Source: Bacteroidota bacterium (GTDB taxonomy: Bacteria; Bacteroidota; Bacteroidia; Bacteroidales; Paludibacteraceae). From it: DNA of 7,595 bases. The stretch lies in NCBI GenBank assembly GCA_022709605.1, contig JAKLIM010000171.1, positions 1-7,595 on the forward strand. Reading direction: 5' to 3'. The position numbers were made by a program, and so were the translations under genes. Within the stretch, counting starts at the first letter, position 1. Each line of letters begins with the position of its first letter. Below, piece after piece: positions 1 through 5,544 of this stretch. The notes under the pieces are model-generated. The model did no database searches, was not told the DNA's origin, and was given only the letters and a program-made list of their open reading frames with translations.

Positions 1-1
1 C

Positions 2-712
2 CAGTTTAATCAGACTTTTGTCGTACAACGTTATGGTGCCATGTGCGAATATGTGGTTGTTCCATGGACAAAAGTTATTGCAGACAACAATATTTCACCT
101 TTAGATTTTGCCTTGGTAGAACCAATGAGTGTCGGTTTTCATGCCGTTTCGCGTGCAAGAGTCACTGATACCGATATTGTAATGGTTATTGGTTGCGGAA
201 TGATTGGTGTGGGCGCCATTGTGCGCGCGGCTTTGCGTGGGGCGAAAGTTATTGCAGTAGATGTTGACGACAACAAACTGCAACTTGCAAAGGAATTGGG
301 TGCAAACTTTACTATCAACTCAAAAACCGAAAATGTTCATGAAAAACTAATGGAAATGACTGACGGATTCGGTCCGGATGTTGTTATCGAAGCAGTTGGC
401 GCTCCAATAACTTATCAAATGGCTGTAAGTGAAGTTGCTTTTACCGGAAGAGTGGTTTATATCGGATACGCAAAAACAGAAGTTGCTTTCGAAACCAAAT
501 ATTTCGTACAAAAAGAAATAGACATCCGTGGTTCACGCAATGCTATGCCCGAAGATTTCCGTGCGGTAATGGAATATATGAAACGTGGTACTTGTCCTGC
601 TGAAAAACTGATCAGTGCAATTTATGGTCCTGAAGAAGCTCAACAAGCCCTCGAAAAATGGGCAGAAGATCCCGGAAAAGTTTTCAGAATACTGATAAAA
701 TTTGTAGAATAA
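2..712 (+). CDS. Zinc-type medium-chain dehydrogenase (RspB/LgoD-like), 3' portion
   Basis: The reading frame is open to the left edge, so the gene is cut at its 5' end: 236 residues are visible of a family that usually has about 335-345. The missing part would carry the first catalytic zinc ligands and the structural-zinc cysteines. The visible part keeps the EPMSVGFHA segment (Glu at fragment residue 40), which aligns with the third zinc-site region of sorbitol-dehydrogenase-like enzymes. It also has the Rossmann motif GCGMIG (residues 64-69) and an Asp (residue 87) at the end of the second beta strand, which normally selects NAD over NADP. The later RGSRNAMPEDF segment resembles RspB, LgoD and L-idonate/L-gulonate 5-dehydrogenases. 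The likely role is NAD-dependent oxidation of a sugar acid or polyol in the cytoplasm. The exact substrate cannot be read from the sequence, and the upstream neighbours that might settle it lie outside the window. The family call is secure; the substrate is inference. Confidence 0.88.
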   Translation, partial: QFNQTFVVQRYGAMCEYVVVPWTKVIADNNISPLDFALVEPMSVGFHAVSRARVTDTDIVMVIGCGMIGVGAIVRAALRGAKVIAVDVDDNKLQLAKELGANFTINSKTENVHEKLMEMTDGFGPDVVIEAVGAPITYQMAVSEVAFTGRVVYIGYAKTEVAFETKYFVQKEIDIRGSRNAMPEDFRAVMEYMKRGTCPAEKLISAIYGPEEAQQALEKWAEDPGKVFRILIKFVE

Positions 713-719
713 TTTTTTT

Positions 720-754
720 GAAACTTCAAAAGTCTGACGACGTTTTGAGGTTTC
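720..754 (+). terminator. Hairpin after the dehydrogenase, possible weak terminator
   Basis: The 12-nt arms 720-731 (GAAACTTCAAAA) and 743-754 (TTTTGAGGTTTC) pair fully with one G-U. The 11-nt loop could add a GTC/GAC pair with a bulged G. The hairpin begins 7 bp after the dehydrogenase stop codon and is followed by ATTTGTTTC, which is only moderately T-rich. It could end the dehydrogenase transcript, but the arms are AT-rich and there is no clean T tract. Confidence 0.4.
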
Positions 755-962
755 ATTTGTTTCAATACGCCTCGCTAAAACCGCTTTGAATTTGCCTTGC
801 CGGAGGGCAGACGGTCTTAAGAATAAATCATTTTTGAAATATTTATCAACGAACTTACCTATTGGGCAGACAAGTCGAACGAATTTTATTCCTTCGAGAT
901 TTTTTAGATAATGACTCTAAATTGTAAACTTCTCATTACTGAAATGAAACTATGGCGGATGG

Positions 963-997
963 TAAATCGTAAATTGTAAATCGTAAATTGTAAATAA
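963..997 (+). repeat. 7-bp tandem repeat (TAAATYG) before the HAD gene
   Basis: Four exact-length units alternate TAAATCG, TAAATTG, TAAATCG, TAAATTG (963-990), followed by a partial TAAATAA. This can equally be read as a 14-bp unit present twice. The array ends 4 bp before the ATG at 1002, so it occupies the whole leader of the phosphatase gene where promoter and translation signals would be expected. A related TAAATTGTAAA occurs alone near 916-926. Confidence 0.85.
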
Positions 998-1001
998 ATT
1001 A

Positions 1002-1670
1002 ATGTATAAACTTATTATTTTTGATCTTGATGGTACACTGCTCGATACCATTGAAGATTTGGCAAACAGTGTAAATTATGCCCTGCAACAGCACCATCTT
1101 CCAACCCACCCCATTGAAGCTTATAACTTTTTTGTGGGTAACGGAGTAAATAAATTACTTGAAAGAGCGCTGCCGGAAAACCTTCGCAGTGCTGATAATG
1201 TGTCGATGATAAAAGTTGACTTTATCAAACATTATTTTGCAAATGTAGATCAATTTACAAAACCATATCCCGGAATTTCAGATTTAATAAAAAAACTAAG
1301 TGACGAAAATTATCTGTTAGCTGTTGCTTCGAATAAGGTCCACAGTGCTACAGTTGAATTAGTTGAAAGGTTTTTCCCCGAAATCAAATTTATAAAAATT
1401 CTTGGTCAACGCGAAGGTTTTCCCGTAAAACCCAACCCCGGTATTCTGGAAGAAATAATTGAAAGTGCAGGAGTAAATAAATCAGAAGTTCTGTATGTTG
1501 GCGATTCGGGGGTAGATGTGGCTACTGCTTACAATGCAAAAGTACCGTTTGTTGGAGTTTTGTGGGGCTTCCGTCCGCGTAAAGAACTGGAAGAAATAGG
1601 AGCTACAAATTTTGTTCAGAATACTAAAGAATTATATGAAATAATTGCTTCTGAAAGTAAAAAAACTTGA
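1002..1670 (+). CDS. HAD-IA family phosphatase, phosphoglycolate phosphatase-like
   Basis: This is a complete 222-residue protein of the haloacid dehalogenase superfamily, at the normal length for Gph-type phosphatases. All four motifs are present. Motif I is DLDGT, with nucleophile Asp8 and acid/base Asp10. Motif II is the ASN segment with Ser110. Motif III is Lys143 in KPNP. Motif IV is GDSGVD with Asp168 and Asp172 for magnesium. A helical cap lies between motifs I and II (about residues 15-90), which marks subclass IA. The expected reaction is hydrolysis of a small phosphomonoester in the cytoplasm. Phosphoglycolate is the usual annotation, but members range widely in substrate, so no gene symbol is given. 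The ATG at 1002 fits because motif I begins within the first ten residues, as is usual. No Shine-Dalgarno sequence is visible; a tandem repeat fills the leader. The gene ends at a strong bidirectional terminator and appears monocistronic. Confidence 0.93.
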   Translation: MYKLIIFDLDGTLLDTIEDLANSVNYALQQHHLPTHPIEAYNFFVGNGVNKLLERALPENLRSADNVSMIKVDFIKHYFANVDQFTKPYPGISDLIKKLSDENYLLAVASNKVHSATVELVERFFPEIKFIKILGQREGFPVKPNPGILEEIIESAGVNKSEVLYVGDSGVDVATAYNAKVPFVGVLWGFRPRKELEEIGATNFVQNTKELYEIIASESKKT

Positions 1671-1707
1671 ACTAAAATAAACTAAGCTGAGGGATAAATA
1701 AAAGCAA

Positions 1708-1743
1708 AAAGTAATGCAGAAACCTTTAATTCTGCATTACTTT
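1708..1743. terminator. Bidirectional intrinsic terminator between convergent genes
   Basis: A perfect 14-bp stem (1708-1721 AAAGTAATGCAGAA with 1730-1743 TTCTGCATTACTTT) encloses the 8-nt loop ACCTTTAA. On the + strand the stem ends in TTTATT. On the minus strand it is followed by TTTTTGCTTTT. It therefore serves the HAD gene (+) and the membrane-protein gene (minus), which converge here. Confidence 0.9.
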
Positions 1744-1771
1744 ATTCAAATTAAAGTCAGATGATAAAAAA

Positions 1772-2332
1772 TCAATGAACTGAGTCTAACAACATATTTG
1801 CATTATCTTTTGACAGTTGAACAGCATTAGTCTTAATTACATACTCGTACGGAATATATTTTAATGCCTGTACAAAACAAAGATTTCTATCCGTTGTAAA
1901 TGCTAATCGTAATTTAATACCTCTGTCGACAGCACTTTTAAGCTTTTTAATTTCATTAAAGTTTCCTGCAACAATCATATTTATTAATTTGTCACTTTCC
2001 AGTTCATCAAAGAAAACGTCTTTAAAAATTATTTTTTGATTTGTTCCACTGCTTACATAATTAGTTTTAAGAATAATTGCGGCTAAAAATCCCCAAATTA
2101 AAAAAATTAACGAAAGCATAATCATCAGAGGTTCAATAAAACTATTCGCTGAAGTTGGAACCAACTTTGGTAAAAATATGCATGCAACTCCAATCAGTAT
2201 CAATATTATCCCATTCAGAGGTGATTTTTTTACTTTCTTTACTACGTTTTTTTCCATATTATCGAAAGTTTTTTCGAGAGAAATATAATTATTTTCCATA
2301 AAATTCTGTATATATCGTTCGCTTGTAAACAT
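1772..2332 (-). CDS. Hypothetical protein with two membrane helices
   Basis: I do not recognise the family of this 186-residue protein. It has a charged, Lys-rich N-terminal part (residues 1-38, including KKVKKS). Two hydrophobic segments follow that should span the membrane, at about residues 41-58 and 67-88, separated by a short Pro-containing turn. The C-terminal half (about 89-186) is soluble and mixed in charge. With the positive-inside rule, the Lys-rich N-terminus and the C-terminal domain would both be cytoplasmic. The ATG at 2332 gives the longest frame; ATGs at residues 12 and 26 are alternatives that would still precede the first helix. The gene follows the small secreted-protein gene by 98 bp on the same strand, with a possible promoter box just upstream, and ends 29 bp from the bidirectional terminator. 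Length and composition support a real gene; function is unknown. Confidence 0.75.
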   Translation of the reverse strand: MFTSERYIQNFMENNYISLEKTFDNMEKNVVKKVKKSPLNGIILILIGVACIFLPKLVPTSANSFIEPLMIMLSLIFLIWGFLAAIILKTNYVSSGTNQKIIFKDVFFDELESDKLINMIVAGNFNEIKKLKSAVDRGIKLRLAFTTDRNLCFVQALKYIPYEYVIKTNAVQLSKDNANMLLDSVH

Positions 2333-2359
2333 AGATTATTATGTTCACAAACATAGATT
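2327..2359. repeat. 11-bp direct repeat spanning a start codon
   Basis: AAACATAGATT occurs at 2327-2337 and again at 2349-2359, 22 bp apart. The first copy contains the start codon of the membrane-protein gene (minus strand ATG at 2332-2330). The second carries an ATG at 2354 in the same local context but out of frame. The second copy also contains the possible -7 box. Confidence 0.7.
2348..2355 (-). promoter_or_regulatory. Possible Bacteroidetes -7 box (TATGTTTG)
   Basis: On the minus strand TATGTTTG matches the TAnnTTTG consensus exactly, 15 bp before the ATG at 2332. I see no TTTG -33 element at the usual distance, and the transcript leader would be only about 10 nt, so this is a weak call. 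The box overlaps a 6-bp inverted repeat TATGTT-CACA-AACATA (2340-2355). Confidence 0.3.
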
Positions 2360-2394
2360 TGTAAATTATTTGATTTTTAAAATAAGAGATAAAA

Positions 2395-2411
2395 TGCTCA
2401 ATTAAAGAGCA
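2395..2411 (-). terminator. Weak hairpin after the small secreted-protein gene
   Basis: On the minus strand TGCTC-TTTAATT-GAGCA forms a 5-bp stem with a 7-nt loop, followed by TTTTATC, 19 bp after the stop codon at 2431. The stem is short, so read-through into the membrane-protein gene is likely. Confidence 0.25.
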
Positions 2412-2430
2412 AAAGAAAAGGACGAAAAAA

Positions 2431-2817
2431 TCAAATCAGAATTTTACAGAGAAAGAAAAGATAGAATCCGAAGGACTCTTTTTGAGTGAGTTGTTTTGTA
2501 AAATCTATTCCGGACGAATAGATTTTTTGCATTGAAAGTTGTCGGAAGTGGTTTATACGTAAGGAATTAGTTTCATCGAGAATACGCTCGGGTATTGATT
2601 GTGAGCCAACAAAAATACGTAATTCCTGATTTCCAGATTGCTCGAACGGAAGTTTCTGTTGAGAGAAACAATCGTTAGCATTCGATAAATCATATTTTTT
2701 TTCAGTTTCAACATGAGTTGAAGCATTGAAAACAATTTCGGAATTGTACAAATTGATGGTTGTCACTCCTATAAGAAGTGAAACTGTCAGTAAGCAATAT
2801 TTCAAAATTCTTTTCAA
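2431..2817 (-). CDS. Small putative secreted protein of unknown function, non-ATG start
   Basis: This frame of about 128 codons lies 44 bp behind trpS on the same strand. I recognise no family. The first 20 or so residues (MKRILKYCLLTVSLLIG...) have the pattern of a Sec signal peptide: Lys/Arg, then a hydrophobic stretch. The remainder is hydrophilic, with one Cys at about residue 50 (NDCFSQQ). The last ten residues are again hydrophobic (YLFFLCKILI). The start must be non-ATG: the codon at 2817 is TTG, the only upstream alternative before an in-frame TAG is CTG at 2823, and the first internal ATG comes at about residue 95, far too late. TTG is preferred because it sits directly before the Lys-Arg of the signal sequence. 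Codon use resembles the neighbours and the well-formed signal peptide argues for a real gene. A damaged or spurious frame remains possible. Confidence 0.5.
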   Translation of the reverse strand: MKRILKYCLLTVSLLIGVTTINLYNSEIVFNASTHVETEKKYDLSNANDCFSQQKLPFEQSGNQELRIFVGSQSIPERILDETNSLRINHFRQLSMQKIYSSGIDFTKQLTQKESFGFYLFFLCKILI

Positions 2818-2861
2818 ATGCAGCTAATTTTTTTTTCTAAAATTTTCTCTATTAATAATAA

Positions 2862-3857
2862 TTAAAAGGGTTTAAATCCGATTATTTCCCTCACTTCACG
2901 GATTGTTTTTGCGGCGCTCTCGTGCGCTTTTTCACGTCCGATGCGTGCAGCATTCGAAACATATTTTTCATCGGCAGAAATGGCCTTAATCTTCTCACGC
3001 ATGGGTTCTGTAAAGGCAATCATGTCCACAGCGAGTTGTTTTTTCATATCACCATAACGAATCTGACAAGTATTATACATTTCGTCGAAAAAATTGTATG
3101 TTTCAGGAGCTGAAACTACTTTCATCAATTGAAATATATTCTGAATTACGTCCGGCTTTTCTTGATTCTGAATTGTAGGACCACCATCGGTCACCGCTTT
3201 CATCACTTTTTTCCGAATCACTTCAGGTTCGTCCGAAAGGAAAATTGCATTCCCCTCGCCTTCCGATTTCCCCATTTTACCGGTTCCGTTCAGCCCCGGA
3301 ATTTTAACAAGCTCTTTTCCAAAATTAAATGCTTGTGGTTCCGGAAAATAATCCACATTGTACATGCGGTTAAACCGGTTTCCGAACTGGCGGGTCATTT
3401 CGAGATGTTGCTCCTGATCTTTACCTACAGGCACTTTGTTTGCCCGATGTATCAAAATATCAGCAGCCATTAAAGTGGGATAAGTCAAAAGTCCGGCGTT
3501 TACGTTCTGAGGTTGCTGGCGAATTTTATCTTTAAACGAAGTACAACGCTCCAATTCACCAATGTAAGCATTCATGTTGAGATACAAATAAAGTTCAGCA
3601 ACTTCGGGCACTTCGCTTTGTATGTAAAGTGTCGATTTTTCAGGATCGAGACCGGCAGCAAGATATTCTACCAAAACCTGACGAACATTTCCATGCAAAT
3701 CACCTGGTGTGGGGTGTGTGGTAAGCGAATGAAAATCGGCAATAAAAAAATAACAATTATGATGATTTTGCATTTCAACAAAATTGCTCAATGCACCGAA
3801 ATAATTTCCGAGATGTAAATTTCCTGTCGGCCTTATGCCGCTTAATACTGTTTCCAT
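2862..3857 (-). CDS. trpS: Tryptophanyl-tRNA synthetase
   Basis: This complete 331-residue class I aminoacyl-tRNA synthetase, of usual bacterial length, charges tRNA-Trp with tryptophan in the cytoplasm using ATP. The N-terminus SGIRPTGNLHLGNYFGA contains the HIGH-type motif (His15-Leu-Gly-Asn18). The Rossmann core continues with AADIL (Asp133, the indole-recognition position in the family) and VPVGKDQ. The second ATP signature is KMGKS (residues 194-198), a variant of KMSKS that I associate with this lineage. The helical C-terminal part is intact. The ATG at 3857 is favoured because the conserved SGIRPTGNLH block starts at residue 6. The gene lies 121 bp behind the Lrp-family gene on the same strand. 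Its first base is the edge of a 14-bp inverted repeat whose partner covers the lrp stop codon, so trpS may be read from the lrp promoter and its start could be masked in RNA. No separate trpS promoter was recognised. Confidence 0.98.
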   Translation of the reverse strand: METVLSGIRPTGNLHLGNYFGALSNFVEMQNHHNCYFFIADFHSLTTHPTPGDLHGNVRQVLVEYLAAGLDPEKSTLYIQSEVPEVAELYLYLNMNAYIGELERCTSFKDKIRQQPQNVNAGLLTYPTLMAADILIHRANKVPVGKDQEQHLEMTRQFGNRFNRMYNVDYFPEPQAFNFGKELVKIPGLNGTGKMGKSEGEGNAIFLSDEPEVIRKKVMKAVTDGGPTIQNQEKPDVIQNIFQLMKVVSAPETYNFFDEMYNTCQIRYGDMKKQLAVDMIAFTEPMREKIKAISADEKYVSNAARIGREKAHESAAKTIREVREIIGFKPF

Positions 3858-3981
3858 AAACCCCTAATCCCCTAAAGGGGGACTATAATAAAATTGTTTG
3901 TTTGTTTAATTTTTCTTTAATATCCCCTTTTCAGATAAGTGTTTTTTCTTTTTCTCCGTCAGCTGACGGATTAGGGGTTTA
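3857..3981. repeat. Intergenic element bounded by a 14-bp perfect inverted repeat
   Basis: TAAACCCCTAATCC at 3857-3870 is the exact reverse complement of GGATTAGGGGTTTA at 3968-3981, with 97 bp between. The left arm starts at the first base of the trpS start codon; the right arm contains the lrp stop codon (3979-3981). Inside are a local CCCC-TAAA-GGGG hairpin (3869-3880), a TTGT/GTTT microsatellite (3894-3909), CCCCTTTT (about 3924-3931), and a 16-bp palindrome at the right end. No reading frame is present. It could be a dispersed Bacteroidetes intergenic repeat or small MITE-like element, or an RNA structure in the lrp-trpS transcript. Confidence 0.8.
3955..3970. repeat. 16-bp perfect palindrome TCCGTCAGCTGACGGA
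   Basis: The two 8-nt halves are exact reverse complements with no spacer, GC-rich in an AT-rich setting. It lies 8 bp beyond the lrp stop codon on the transcribed (minus) strand. It is followed there by GAAAAAG rather than a T tract, so it does not look like an lrp terminator. A dimeric protein binding site or part of a mobile intergenic repeat are the alternatives. Confidence 0.75.
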
Positions 3982-4434
3982 CTCTATCGGTATTGTTCTT
4001 TTAATACGTTGATCGAGCGAAGTAAGTGTTTCGGTAGAAGCAACACCGGGTATTTCCTGAATTTTCCCATTGAGTAATTGCATCAAATGTTCATCGTTTT
4101 TTGCATACAATTTTATTAAAATGGTATAATGCCCCAATGTATATTGCGATTCTACAATTTCAGGAATTTTTTCGAGTTCGTTCACTACTTCTTTGTACAT
4201 GGAGCCGCGCTCTAATGTAATTCCTATGTAAACACACATTTGGAATCCAAGCATTTTATGATTTACGGTATAACCCGATCCGGTTATAACATCAAGATCA
4301 ATAAGGCGTTGAACCCGTTGGTGAATTGCAGCCCTTGAAACGCCACACTCTTCGGCAACATCTTTGAAAGGCATACGCGCATTTTGAGTTATAATGCGTA
4401 AAATTTTTCGGTCTAATTGGTCAATTTTTTCCAT
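3979..4434 (-). CDS. Lrp/AsnC family transcriptional regulator
   Basis: The 151-residue protein has the standard Lrp/AsnC length and layout. An N-terminal winged helix-turn-helix begins with the family opening DQLDRKILRIITQNAR (from residue 5). The recognition helix is around CGVSRAAIHQRVQRL (residues 30-44). A linker and the RAM ligand-binding/oligomerisation domain follow (about 67-142), including the GHYTILIKLY strand at the effector region and the PGVASTETLTSL ending. Such proteins form dimers that assemble to octamers or larger and control amino-acid metabolism genes in response to an amino acid. The effector cannot be told here. The gene has a convincing Bacteroidetes promoter about 31-60 bp upstream, and AT-rich palindromic sequence there (AAATATTT at 4493-4500, ATTTAAAT at 4443-4450) could allow autoregulation, which is inference. 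It precedes trpS on the same strand, so a tryptophan or general amino-acid link is possible but unproven. Confidence 0.95.
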   Translation of the reverse strand: MEKIDQLDRKILRIITQNARMPFKDVAEECGVSRAAIHQRVQRLIDLDVITGSGYTVNHKMLGFQMCVYIGITLERGSMYKEVVNELEKIPEIVESQYTLGHYTILIKLYAKNDEHLMQLLNGKIQEIPGVASTETLTSLDQRIKRTIPIE

Positions 4435-4464
4435 GATTATCGATTTAAATTATCATTTAGGCAG

Positions 4465-4495
4465 CAAAATTAATCAAAACAAATGGGAATTCAAA
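4465..4495 (-). promoter_or_regulatory. Bacteroidetes-type promoter of the Lrp-family gene
   Basis: On the minus strand a -33 TTTG (4495-4492) is followed after exactly 19 bp by TAATTTTG (4472-4465), which fits the TAnnTTTG -7 consensus of the Bacteroidetes primary sigma factor. Transcription would start near 4458-4461, leaving a leader of about 25 nt before the ATG at 4434. Confidence 0.7.
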
Positions 4496-4571
4496 TATTT
4501 AACTTTCTTAATTTGTTGTTTTATTTAATAAATATGGAAATTTGACTTGTTTTTTGCTTTATTTAAATCAA

Positions 4572-4599
4572 AACAGCCGAAGTAAAAACTCCGGCTGTT
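4572..4599 (-). terminator. Terminator of the FKBP-family gene cluster
   Basis: Arms AACAGCCGAAGT (4572-4583) and ACTCCGGCTGTT (4588-4599) pair over 12 positions with a single A-C mismatch around a 4-nt loop. On the minus strand the hairpin is followed by TTGATTTAAAT. It lies 25 bp beyond the stop codon of the last FKBP gene and upstream of the lrp promoter, so it separates the two transcription units. Confidence 0.8.
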
Positions 4600-4624
4600 C
4601 TTAAAATAATATTTTTTGGAATAA

Positions 4625-5506
4625 TTATTTTTCAATTCCTAACAATTCTACTTCAAAAACTAAAGTAGAGAAAGGTTTAATGGTTCCCTGATCTTTATCT
4701 CCATAAGCCAACTGTTGTGGAATATAAAGTTTATATTTCGAACCCACCGGCATTAATTTTAATGCTTCTGTCCATCCCGGGATAACCTGATTTACTCCGA
4801 AAACAGCAGGTTCATTGCGATTAACTGAACTATCAAATACAGTACCATCAAGTAAAGTACCATGGTAATGTACTTTAACACTGCTAGAATCTGTTGGAAG
4901 TGCGCCTGTACCTTTTTTAATCACTTCGTATTGAAGACCACTTGCAGTAGTAATCACACCGGCTTTGTTTTTGTTTTCAGCCATAAATTTTTCTCCTGCT
5001 GTTTTGTTATCTTTGAATTGTTCCGACAATTTTGCCTGCTGACGTTTTTGCATTGTCGATTGCAAATAAGCTTGTGCATCCTGAGCAGTCATTTGTATAT
5101 TTGAACCTTTCAATCCGTTTACCAACCCTTGTTTGATAATATCAATATCAACTTTGAGAGCAGAATCACCCATAAGACCCGATTTTTTTTGTTCTTTAAG
5201 TGCAGTTCCAATTCTTGAACCTAATTCAGCAATTTCACTGTATTTTTCATCTACATTATCGCCTTTCATTCCTTCATCAAGTCCTTTTAGCAATGAAGCA
5301 ATTTTAATCTTAACTGAATCTGTATTTGAACTGTCAGCTTTTAAATAGTAATTTTTAATACCGTTACCGTTGGCCAACCCAAATGCATAATTCAGACTAT
5401 CGAGTTGTGTTTTCAATGTTGGCAGTGAAGCCTTTTCACTATTGCATGATGTGAACGTAAATGCAGCTATTATAATCACTGCAAGAAATATATTAAGCTT
5501 TTTCAT
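4625..5506 (-). CDS. FKBP-type peptidyl-prolyl isomerase lipoprotein (FKBP_N + FKBP_C)
   Basis: This is a complete 293-residue Mip/FkpA-type isomerase that would catalyse cis-trans prolyl isomerisation and assist folding in the cell envelope. It starts with a lipoprotein signal (MKKLNIFLAV...) and lipobox FTSC with Cys21. The helical N-domain runs from about residue 30 to 155 and holds two related units, one starting at LNYAFGLANG and one at AELGSRIGTALKEQ. A charged linker helix (about 155-185) leads to the FKBP catalytic domain (about 187-293). Residues matching the FKBP12 pocket are all present: Tyr214, Phe224, Asp225, Phe236, Val241-Ile242, Trp245, Tyr268, Ile276 and Phe284, so it should be active. 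It is the last of four related genes, 38 bp behind its neighbour, and is followed by a hairpin terminator. Membrane side (periplasmic or surface) is not clear, because no acidic surface-export signal follows the Cys. Confidence 0.95.
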   Translation of the reverse strand: MKKLNIFLAVIIIAAFTFTSCNSEKASLPTLKTQLDSLNYAFGLANGNGIKNYYLKADSSNTDSVKIKIASLLKGLDEGMKGDNVDEKYSEIAELGSRIGTALKEQKKSGLMGDSALKVDIDIIKQGLVNGLKGSNIQMTAQDAQAYLQSTMQKRQQAKLSEQFKDNKTAGEKFMAENKNKAGVITTASGLQYEVIKKGTGALPTDSSSVKVHYHGTLLDGTVFDSSVNRNEPAVFGVNQVIPGWTEALKLMPVGSKYKLYIPQQLAYGDKDQGTIKPFSTLVFEVELLGIEK

Positions 5507-5544
5507 TTTGTTATTTAATTATTTAATTTGAACTTTTTATGATA

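Larger units (their letters stand above)
713..1001. other. Intergenic region without a credible gene
   Basis: These 289 bp hold the hairpin at 720-754, a locally GC-richer patch (about 794-815, with a small TGCC-GGAG-GGCA hairpin at 798-809), and an 8-bp direct repeat GGGCAGAC at 805-812 and 864-871. The 7-bp tandem repeat at 963-997 is listed separately. No open frame with coding character is visible, and I found no match to the Bacteroidetes TAnnTTTG promoter box on the + strand. The patchwork suggests leftover dispersed intergenic repeats rather than a gene, but this is inference. Confidence 0.5.

Noticed and set aside
963..997. CRISPR array
   Set aside because: Units are 7 bp and contiguous without spacers, so it is a simple tandem repeat.
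2553..2735. Alternative minus-strand 60-codon frame inside the small secreted-protein gene
   Set aside because: It overlaps a longer frame with a signal peptide; its own product has no recognisable features.
3129..3818. Plus-strand frames opposite trpS (3129-3473 and 3513-3818)
   Set aside because: They run antisense to a fully conserved tRNA synthetase, start in arbitrary positions and show no domain or signal pattern.
3857..3981. Insertion sequence or transposon
   Set aside because: Despite terminal inverted repeats, the 125-bp element has no coding capacity and no visible target-site duplication; at most it is a small non-autonomous repeat.
4435..4624. Trp-type leader peptide or riboswitch between the FKBP cluster and lrp
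   Set aside because: No short frame with Trp codons and no conserved aptamer-like structure is visible; the region is explained by a promoter and a terminator.
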